DNA of 64,000 nucleotides, taken from contig NZ_CP061205.1 in the NCBI RefSeq assembly GCF_015240255.1, forward strand, positions 2,873,501 through 2,937,500, in the 5' to 3' direction. Position 1 is the stretch's first letter. Every line of letters begins with the position of its first letter. The position numbers and the translations under genes are program-made. The notes below the pieces were generated by a model, which worked only from the letters and a program-made list of their open reading frames with translations, did no database searches and had not been told where the DNA came from. Shown piece by piece: positions 57,296 through 64,000 of this stretch. The DNA is from Kordiimonas pumila (lineage in GTDB: Bacteria > Pseudomonadota > Alphaproteobacteria > Sphingomonadales > Kordiimonadaceae).

Positions 57296-57960
57296 TCTAT
57301 GTCCATTACATAGCCCAGCCCGCGCATCGTGCGGATATTAGGGCCGGTAGGCCCCAGTTTACGCCGCAACCTTGCTATATAAACCTCTATCACATTTGGT
57401 GCTACGGCTTCATCATATCCAAACACCTCAGAAACCAAGCGTTCTTTCGACACGACTTTTCCTGCGTGTACAATAAGTCTTTCCAGCACAACCCATTCTC
57501 TGCGTCTCAATTCCAAATCTATACCATTAATTCTGGCTTCACACCGAGCTCGATCAACCTCCAGATTTCCTATAGAAACAGTTGGAGAACTGTCAACCAA
57601 AGGCCGTCTTAGCAAAGCACGCAACCGAGCCGACAATTCTTCAGCCTCAAAAGGCTTAAGTAGGTAGTCATCAGCTCCTAGGTCTAGGCCGTGTATGCGA
57701 TCCTCAAGGGCGTCACGGGCCGTCAACATAATAACAGGTACAGTATGGTCTTTCTTTCGTAGCTTTTTCAAAACCTCAAAGCCTGAAATATCTGGTAACC
57801 CAACATCCAGAATAACAATTGCAAAGGGTTCATCCGCTATCATCATTAAAGCATCTTCACCGTTCAGTGCCGGGTCAACAGAGTAACCTTCCGCACATAA
57901 GGTGGCTGTTAGCCCTCTTGAAAGGGCTTCATCATCTTCAACCAAAAGTACACGTGCCAT
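57292..57960 (-). CDS. OmpR-family response regulator (TctD/QseB-like)
   Basis: About 222 residues. The ATG at 57960 follows AAAGGGTTAATA; 12 more codons upstream are in frame but start in the divergent promoter. Receiver: VEDDEALSRG, phospho-acceptor Asp in VILDVGLPD, MLTARD, and LLKPFE with Lys. The C-terminal winged helix (RREWVVLERLIVHAGKVVSKERL and EVYIARLRRKLG) binds DNA. First gene of the kinase pair. Confidence 0.94.
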   Translation of the reverse strand: MARVLLVEDDEALSRGLTATLCAEGYSVDPALNGEDALMMIADEPFAIVILDVGLPDISGFEVLKKLRKKDHTVPVIMLTARDALEDRIHGLDLGADDYLLKPFEAEELSARLRALLRRPLVDSSPTVSIGNLEVDRARCEARINGIDLELRRREWVVLERLIVHAGKVVSKERLVSEVFGYDEAVAPNVIEVYIARLRRKLGPTGPNIRTMRGLGYVMDIE

Positions 57961-58046
57961 TATTAACCCTTTGACAGAACAGCGACAGAAATACACTTTA
58001 AACGATTTTGTGGTATGATCCTCAAAAATGCGGGAGAGGCCTAACC

Positions 58047-59144
58047 ATGCATCGCTCTACTAACATTGCACAAAATCTCTTTAAATTCCCTTTAGCTATT
58101 ATCATAATAGTATTTCTAACAGCCGCAAACCATACGCCCAAAGGTTATCCACGTTCTTATTCTGATATTATAACAGCGGCTGAGCGCGAACAAACTATTG
58201 TCATTTATTCGACAACAGATGCCAATGAAGTTAAAGGACTCCTTGATGCTTTCCGCACAACATACCCTTTCCTGAAGATTGACTACCACGAGCTTGGATC
58301 TACAGATATCTATGACAGAATTATTTCCTCTAGCCAGCATCAAACAGCCTCTGCTGATCTGGTCTGGAGTTCTGCCATGGATTTGCAAATCAAACTTGTC
58401 AATGATGGACATGCTCAAGCCTATTCTTCTCCTGAAAAGCCCAATCTACCACCTTGGGCAATGTGGAAAAATGAAGCTTATGGCATTACAGCAGAGCCAA
58501 TTGTTTTTGCCTATAACAGCAAACTGATTGACTCTGATTATGTACCACAATCTCATTATTCTTTCATGCAGCTTCTTAAAAAACACCCTGAGTATTACAA
58601 GGGAAAGATATCGACATATGACCCCCAACTTTCGGGGGCTGGGTATTTGCACCTCACTCAGGATTACGAAGCCAATCATGATATCTGGAGTTTGATCTCT
58701 GCAATTGGGGCTACCGATCCTTCGCTTTACGCGTCCAGTAGTGTTCTGCTTGATAAACTGGTAAACGGCGAGCAAGCTATTGCCTATAATGTGATTGGCT
58801 CTTATGCCCTTGCGCTTGCAGAACGAAATCAAGACATAAAAGTTGTCCTGCCATCTGATTATACTTTGGTTGTATCGCGGATAGCCATTATTCCCAATGA
58901 AGCACGTCATCCAAATGCCGCTAAGTTGTTCCTTGACTTCCTGTTGTCTCATGCTGGCCAAACTGAGCTGGCTCAAATTCACATGGGGTTGGGGCGTGAA
59001 GATGTTGCTATTAATCAGGCTGACCGCCCTGCCTCCATTGTAGAGCGCCCTGTGCGAATAGGTCCAACACTGCTTACTTATCTTGACCAACTTAAACGCC
59101 ACCGTTTTCTTGAACGTTGGAAAATAGCAATGCAGGGTGAGTAA
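58047..59144 (+). CDS. ABC-type periplasmic substrate-binding protein, orphan
   Basis: 365 residues from ATG at 58047 after CGGGAGAGG. An N-terminal hydrophobic helix (FPLAIIIIVFLTAA) is probably an uncleaved or cleaved signal. The body (IVIYSTTDANEVKGLLDAFR to VVLPSDYTLVVSRIAIIP) matches iron/thiamine-type solute-binding proteins. No permease or ATPase gene is near; divergence from a two-component system suggests it senses a ligand for the kinase rather than, or besides, transport. Confidence 0.88.
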   Translation: MHRSTNIAQNLFKFPLAIIIIVFLTAANHTPKGYPRSYSDIITAAEREQTIVIYSTTDANEVKGLLDAFRTTYPFLKIDYHELGSTDIYDRIISSSQHQTASADLVWSSAMDLQIKLVNDGHAQAYSSPEKPNLPPWAMWKNEAYGITAEPIVFAYNSKLIDSDYVPQSHYSFMQLLKKHPEYYKGKISTYDPQLSGAGYLHLTQDYEANHDIWSLISAIGATDPSLYASSSVLLDKLVNGEQAIAYNVIGSYALALAERNQDIKVVLPSDYTLVVSRIAIIPNEARHPNAAKLFLDFLLSHAGQTELAQIHMGLGREDVAINQADRPASIVERPVRIGPTLLTYLDQLKRHRFLERWKIAMQGE

Positions 59145-59153
59145 TTTAAAGCC

Positions 59154-60470
59154 TCACCCCACACGCCACGGGAAAATACCAAACACTATGCATGCAATAA
59201 AAAATACAATACATGCACTAAAAGCCCATTTCATTGTGAAACGCTGATGATCACCAAGCTCAATACCAGATGCCCCGACTAGAAGGTATGTGGAAGCCAC
59301 AAGCGGGCTTAAAAGGTGTATCTGCTGCCCCACAAGAGATGCTCGCGCGATTTCCATTGGTGTAACGCCAAATTCTGCCGCTGCTTTGGCCAAGATAGGT
59401 AGCATACCAAAATAAAAAGCATCATTTGAGATAAGTACGGTAAAAGGCATACTAATAAATGCTGTGATTGGTGCCATATATGGCCCGAAAGATTCCGGTA
59501 TGGCATTTGTCACCGTTCCTGCCATAGCATCCACCATATGCGTACCAGATAGAACCCCAGTAAAAATACCGGCCGCAAACACAAGCCCTGCTGTTGCAAG
59601 GGCATTGCCAGCGTGCGCAGCCATACGTTCTTTTTGATCCACAATTGATGGATAGTTCACCATTATAGCAATTGCAAAGGCCAACATGAACAAAACAGGC
59701 AGAGGCAAATCACCAAATATCAAAGTACCCATCAAGCCAGCAGTTAGTGTCATGTTAAACCAAAACAATTTGGGTCGCCTGATGTCTTTACCGCTATCAT
59801 CACCGTCAATTTCAGAGTGGGTAAGGGGTACATTGCTAAGCCTTTCCACTTCAGCTGAATCAAGACGCTTCCGCTCCTTCACCCCAAGGATATAGGCAAC
59901 AATGATAACCCAGATAGCCGAAACAATAATGGCTGGTATCATCGAAACAAACAGCTCGCGCGGGTCGATACCAAGTGCTGTTGCCGCACGTGATGTCGGC
60001 CCACCCCATGGCAGTAGGTTCATTGCTGCAACAGCCATAATCAAGATACAGGCCATAACCCGCACATCCATTTTCATATGACGGTACAAGGGTAGAAGAG
60101 CCGAAACGGTAATCATATATGTGGTTGTACCGTCGCCATCCATTGCGACGACAAGGCCAAGAACAGCAGAGCCAACCGTGATTTTAACAAGATCCCCATG
60201 TACCAGCTTCACCACAGCATTGATGAGCGGGTCAAACAGACCTACATCAATCATGACACCAAAATAAAGGATAGCAAACAAAAGCATAACACCTGTTGGT
60301 GCTAAATTACTCACCCCCTCAAGCATCATATCACCAAGGCCTGCAGCAAAACCACCAAGCAGGGCAAACAAGCTAGGCACAAGAATTAGGGCTACTAAGG
60401 CCGAAAGTCGTTTTGTCATGATTAAGGTCATGAATGTCGCGACCATTGAAAAGGCCAATATTGAAAGCAT
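59154..60470 (-). CDS. CitMHS-family citrate (metal-citrate/H+) symporter
   Basis: 438 residues, about 12 membrane helices. Starts LSILAFSMVATFMTLIMTKRLSALVALILVPSLF; LPWGGPTSRAATALG, ISNDAFYFGMLPILAKAAAEFGVTP and GQQIHLLSPLVASTYLLVGASG match CitMHS carriers importing citrate with Mg2+ or Ca2+ and protons. It converges with the binding-protein gene and precedes the aconitase gene in the opposite order on the same strand (aconitase is upstream). Confidence 0.92.
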   Translation of the reverse strand: MLSILAFSMVATFMTLIMTKRLSALVALILVPSLFALLGGFAAGLGDMMLEGVSNLAPTGVMLLFAILYFGVMIDVGLFDPLINAVVKLVHGDLVKITVGSAVLGLVVAMDGDGTTTYMITVSALLPLYRHMKMDVRVMACILIMAVAAMNLLPWGGPTSRAATALGIDPRELFVSMIPAIIVSAIWVIIVAYILGVKERKRLDSAEVERLSNVPLTHSEIDGDDSGKDIRRPKLFWFNMTLTAGLMGTLIFGDLPLPVLFMLAFAIAIMVNYPSIVDQKERMAAHAGNALATAGLVFAAGIFTGVLSGTHMVDAMAGTVTNAIPESFGPYMAPITAFISMPFTVLISNDAFYFGMLPILAKAAAEFGVTPMEIARASLVGQQIHLLSPLVASTYLLVGASGIELGDHQRFTMKWAFSACIVFFIACIVFGIFPWRVG

Positions 60471-60598
60471 AATCTTAAAAACCTTTAGTTACCCAGCATC
60501 TTGGTGCTGCTTTTACTCACTGAAGGAACAGAGTAAACGTAACTATCTGTCATCATGCTGTCAGGTATAGAGTTAGTCCTAATGTCTTGCATTCTTGG

Positions 60599-63157
60599 CT
60601 ATTTTGAAAGCTTTTCAGAAATAAGGCGCGGCAACATTCCACCCATCTTCAGGGTTTCGACCTCTGCCTGTGTTTCGATCGCAGCACGGGCAAAAAATAT
60701 TCTTTCGCCTTTACTTTGGCTAATGATACGACATTCTATATCCGCATGTGTTGTAAGATTGGCCTCAGCCGCGCCAACACTGATGGTGTCAGAAGAACAA
60801 AGCTTCATATTAGCGGGTGCCAATTCTACAGGCAAAATGAGCGGTATGATCCCCATATTAATAAGATTAGACCGATGGATGCGTTCAAAACTAAGCGCCA
60901 GAACAGCTCTTACACCCAGCAAGTAGACACCTTTTGCAGCCCAGTCACGGGATGACCCCATGCCGTAGCGCTCACCCGCAACAATAACTACAGAATCGCC
61001 GCCTTGCCGGTAGCGGTCCGCCGCGAGCCACAAGGGCATAAGTTCACCAGAAGGTGCATGCACTGTTTGTCCTGCGGGTATAGTTTCAGCAAGCATATTA
61101 ACAACAGACCTGTTGTTAAATAGTCCGCGTATCATCACTTCCCAATTGCCGCGACGTGCTGAATATACATTAAGGTCAGCAATATCTTCGCCGTATTCTT
61201 GCAGCCACATCGCTGCATCGCTAGTCGGTGCAATCGTGCCTGCAGGGGAAATATGATCCGTTGTAATATCATTCCCCACAACCAAAAGCGGATAAGCTGT
61301 GTATGTGCCAATACGCGGTTTATTACCGTATGCAGCAAAGGGTGGCCTACGGATATAGGTTGACGCCTCGTCCCAAGGGTACTGTACACCTTTCGGTGTT
61401 TTTAAGGTGCGCCATTCGATTGAAGCTTCTGCTGTTTTAAAGGCTTTACTATAGTCAGCCGGATGAGAGGCTTTTGTCAGCGCCGCGTCTATCTCTGCTG
61501 CACTTGGCCAGATATCATACAAGTAAACCGGTTTACCCTCTGGTGTGTGGCTTATTGGACCTTTGGTCAGATTCACTGAAAAATCTGCTGCAAGCGCATA
61601 TGCTATGACCAGAGGAGGGGATACCAGAAACGAATTTTCTATTTGACGGTGTACCCGCCCTGAGAAATTACGATTCCCGCTTAATACTGCAACAGGCTCA
61701 ATCTCACCTGCATCAATCGCAGACGCGGACATTTCTGTGAGAGGGCCAGAGTTTCCAATACAGACCGTACAGCCATAGCCGGTAATGCCAAATCCTAAAG
61801 CATTGAGATCAGAAAGCACTCCTGCCCTTTCCAGATACATGGCAGTCGCCGGGGAGCCGGGGGCAAAGCTGGTTTTCATCCATTTAGGTAGGCTAAGGCC
61901 CAGCTTATGGGCTTTCTTTGCCACAAGGCCAGCCATAACAAGAAGGCGCGGATCGCTTGTATTGGTACAGCTTGTAATAGCAGAAAGGACGATAGGCTTT
62001 TGAGGCCATTTAGCACGCTCCCCCTTTTTCGAAGTCAAAGGTAATATCTCGCTTGCTGAAGATAGAGGATGTAAGTCCTGCGGACGGTGCGGGCCTGCAA
62101 CACTTGCCTGCACAGTACACAAGTCAAGCGCAGTCACTTCGTCGTAATCAGGGGTAGCCTCGGGATCAAACCATAGCTTTTGCCGCTTAGTATAGTCTTC
62201 AACCATAACTATATGACTTTGGTCTCTACCCGTTGACTGAAGATATTTTATGGTTTTTTCATCAACAGGAAAATAGCCGGTCGCCCCGCCGTATTCTGGG
62301 GCCATATTAGCAACTACTGATCGCTCACCGGCCGTCAAACTGGACACCCCGGGGCCAAAAAACTCAACAAAACGGCTATTTACAGCCGTATCTCGCAAGA
62401 GTTTCGTGATAGTCAGAGCCAAATCTGTTGCTGTAACACCCTCATTTAAGTACCCTGAGAGATAAACACCCACCACCTCCGGTACACGCAGCATTACAGG
62501 CATATCTAGCATAACACTTTCCGCCTCAAGCCCACCAACCCCCCATGCCAGAACACCAATCCCATTAACCATTGGTGTATGGCTGTCAGTACCGATCAAA
62601 GTATCCGGAAAACACCACTTGCTACCATGCCACACACCTTCCTGTACAACAGAGGCCAATTGTTCTAAGTTAATGGTGTGCATGATACCTGTACCAGGCG
62701 GATACACGTGCATGTTTTCGAATGTGCGACTGGCCCATTTCATGAACGAAAAGCGCTCGCTATTACGGCGCATTTCTGCTGCCATATTCTGCTGCAGAGC
62801 ATCGGGTGTGCCAAAATAGTCAATCGCAAGAGAATGGTCTGTCGATACATCCACACGAAGTACAGGATTAATTGTTTCAGGGTCACCGCCTTGCTCCGCA
62901 ATGGTAGACCGTAGTGCAGCGAGGTCCACAAGAGCCGGGCCACAAGTTGTATCATGCATCATAATTCTAGCGGGGTAGAAAGGCAGGTCCACATCTGTAT
63001 GCCCCTCCACAAGCCAGCGCTGCGCTGCCACTGAAGCATCTTCATTAATGGAGGCATGGCGTAAAAGATTTTCAGCCAGAATACGGTGTATCCATGGCAT
63101 ACGCTCCAGTTTACTACCTAAGCTCAACGGCAACGACAATATCTGTGCTTCAAGCAT
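60599..63157 (-). CDS. Aconitate hydratase (AcnA/AcnD-like)
   Basis: About 852 residues. 4Fe-4S ligands are in SAITSCTNTSDP near 400 and GYGCTVCIGNSGPL near 465. PARIMMHDTTCGPALVDLAAL near 65 and GMGSSRDWAAKG near 735 are active-site segments. It isomerises citrate and isocitrate, or methylcitrate-type substrates in AcnD relatives. Slightly shorter than typical AcnA (~890). The ATG at 63157 has AAGG ten bases ahead; an ATG at 63166 is possible but too close. Co-orientation with the citrate carrier suggests dedicated citrate use rather than the housekeeping TCA copy. Confidence 0.9.
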   Translation of the reverse strand: MLEAQILSLPLSLGSKLERMPWIHRILAENLLRHASINEDASVAAQRWLVEGHTDVDLPFYPARIMMHDTTCGPALVDLAALRSTIAEQGGDPETINPVLRVDVSTDHSLAIDYFGTPDALQQNMAAEMRRNSERFSFMKWASRTFENMHVYPPGTGIMHTINLEQLASVVQEGVWHGSKWCFPDTLIGTDSHTPMVNGIGVLAWGVGGLEAESVMLDMPVMLRVPEVVGVYLSGYLNEGVTATDLALTITKLLRDTAVNSRFVEFFGPGVSSLTAGERSVVANMAPEYGGATGYFPVDEKTIKYLQSTGRDQSHIVMVEDYTKRQKLWFDPEATPDYDEVTALDLCTVQASVAGPHRPQDLHPLSSASEILPLTSKKGERAKWPQKPIVLSAITSCTNTSDPRLLVMAGLVAKKAHKLGLSLPKWMKTSFAPGSPATAMYLERAGVLSDLNALGFGITGYGCTVCIGNSGPLTEMSASAIDAGEIEPVAVLSGNRNFSGRVHRQIENSFLVSPPLVIAYALAADFSVNLTKGPISHTPEGKPVYLYDIWPSAAEIDAALTKASHPADYSKAFKTAEASIEWRTLKTPKGVQYPWDEASTYIRRPPFAAYGNKPRIGTYTAYPLLVVGNDITTDHISPAGTIAPTSDAAMWLQEYGEDIADLNVYSARRGNWEVMIRGLFNNRSVVNMLAETIPAGQTVHAPSGELMPLWLAADRYRQGGDSVVIVAGERYGMGSSRDWAAKGVYLLGVRAVLALSFERIHRSNLINMGIIPLILPVELAPANMKLCSSDTISVGAAEANLTTHADIECRIISQSKGERIFFARAAIETQAEVETLKMGGMLPRLISEKLSK

Positions 63158-63189
63158 AAAAGCCATACCTTACTTGTAGTTACTATAGA

Positions 63190-64000
63190 TCATGAAACGT
63201 TACGCGGCTTTCGAGCAAGATATAATGGCGTCAGGAAAACCCGCTTCACATGACCACCAAACTTTTTCTCGACTACCGCTTCTATACCAGAAAGGGTTTT
63301 TTCACGGGCTGTTTCATCAAGGCGTCTAATCATGGAAAATGTGGCATAAAGTGCCCTCATTTGTTTGGCAGTCATCAGCACTTCTGTGCTTATCACTTCA
63401 TACTCGGTGGCTTCAAAGCCTGCATTTCTCAAGTCATCCAGACGAGCATTTACTTGTAGTGCATAATGTTCATGCATCTCGCCGCTTAAAGATGGCGGCA
63501 AATCCACCCCTTTCAAAAGCGGTAGTACTTCAAAACTAAAAAGGTCATGCACCGGATCATGCAGAATATTCCACCACATGGCCCAATAGCCATTTGGCTT
63601 TAAAAGTTGCATCGCGGCTGCCAAGCCTTTCGCCTGATCAACCCAGTGAAAAGAAGTCGCTGCAACACCTAAATCAAAAGAAACCTGTTCTAGAGGGGCG
63701 TTTTCAATGCCACTATTTATAACTTTAAGGGCCAGTGCATCACCACAGGCATGGCGTAAATTACCAGCAAGAGCTGGATCAGGTTCTATTGCAGCCAAAG
63801 TTACCACATTTTCAGCCAGTAACCGTCTTGTTGCTTGTCCTGTTCCTGGGCCTACTTCAAACACTCTGCAATTTGAAAAAAGAGCACCCCGGTTACGTAA
63901 ATACGCATAAAGCCCTTCAGGATACTCAGGCCGACCAAGCTGATATCCTTTTGTATCTAAGCCAAAAATATGCTTACCAATAGTATTGGTTGCGATATCG
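63190..64000 (-). CDS. Class I SAM-dependent methyltransferase (5' end beyond window)
   Basis: At least 269 residues; the frame is open through the right edge, so the start lies outside. SAM motif I is VFEVGPGTGQATRRLL, with AIEPDPALAGNLR (motif II region) and LGVAATSFHWVD (post-I). The upstream part reads GLDTKGYQLGRPEYPEGLYAYL, typical of small-molecule methyltransferases of the UbiE/COQ5 or ubiquinone-biotin kind. A GTG at 63864 is in frame but internal to the fold. Substrate unknown. Confidence 0.85.
   Translation of the reverse strand, partial: DIATNTIGKHIFGLDTKGYQLGRPEYPEGLYAYLRNRGALFSNCRVFEVGPGTGQATRRLLAENVVTLAAIEPDPALAGNLRHACGDALALKVINSGIENAPLEQVSFDLGVAATSFHWVDQAKGLAAAMQLLKPNGYWAMWWNILHDPVHDLFSFEVLPLLKGVDLPPSLSGEMHEHYALQVNARLDDLRNAGFEATEYEVISTEVLMTAKQMRALYATFSMIRRLDETAREKTLSGIEAVVEKKFGGHVKRVFLTPLYLARKPRNVS

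Overview
The window reads as chromosomal DNA from a heterotrophic, probably marine or soil alphaproteobacterium. GC is moderate, operons are tightly overlapped, and there is a TonB receptor, several lipoprotein hydrolases, leucine catabolism through methylcrotonyl-CoA and a CoA-dependent anthranilate route. A Kordiimonas-like or sphingomonad-like host would fit, but the sequence alone does not settle this. No rRNA, tRNA or CRISPR array was seen.

Layout. (1) 1-5340: a minus-strand aromatic operon with a meta-cleavage hydrolase, a LigAB-type two-subunit extradiol dioxygenase, ring-hydroxylating dioxygenase alpha and beta, a dihydrodiol dehydrogenase and the start of a nitronate monooxygenase-like gene. 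Its leader holds two near-identical inverted repeats. (2) 5344-8287: glutathione-dependent formaldehyde oxidation (frmA-fghA) with a divergent LysR gene. (3) 8300-16450: a complete leucine/isovalerate operon (liuB-C-D, ivd, HMG-CoA lyase) with a divergent LysR gene and an isochorismatase-like hydrolase. (4) 16515-29102: a 3-hydroxyacyl-CoA dehydrogenase-like SDR, an Lrp regulator, then a ten-gene translationally coupled operon. That operon joins kynA and kynU to the 2-aminobenzoyl-CoA pathway: a monooxygenase/reductase fusion, CoA ligase, acyl-CoA dehydrogenase, hydratase, SDR, thioesterase, RidA and MarR. A eukaryote-style kynurenine formamidase is divergent. Together they should take tryptophan to anthranilate and then through CoA-bound dearomatisation.

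(5) 29100-33040: a scar region with a shrunken IS3-family element and several broken ORFs. (6) 29563-48273: an accessory uptake and hydrolysis cluster with a lipoprotein carboxylesterase, an M20 amidohydrolase, an unusual MFS transporter fused to a VOC/glyoxalase-like domain, an exported HutX-like protein, a TonB-dependent receptor, an IclR regulator, an amidohydrolase, a penicillin-acylase-family lipoprotein and a tannase-like esterase. It looks built to import and cleave an amide- or ester-linked, probably aromatic, compound that cannot be named from sequence. (7) 48285-52400: an intact IS3-family element next to the C-terminal stump of a serine recombinase, a Fic protein and an AraC remnant.

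(8) 52426-55813: an SGNH hydrolase, a PepSY membrane protein and an M20 carboxypeptidase-like lipoprotein. (9) 55877-63166: a two-component system divergent from a lone periplasmic binding protein, followed by a CitMHS citrate transporter and an aconitase, which suggests tricarboxylate sensing and use. (10) 63190 to the right edge: a methyltransferase truncated by the window.

All function calls rest on motif recognition by eye. No database search was possible.
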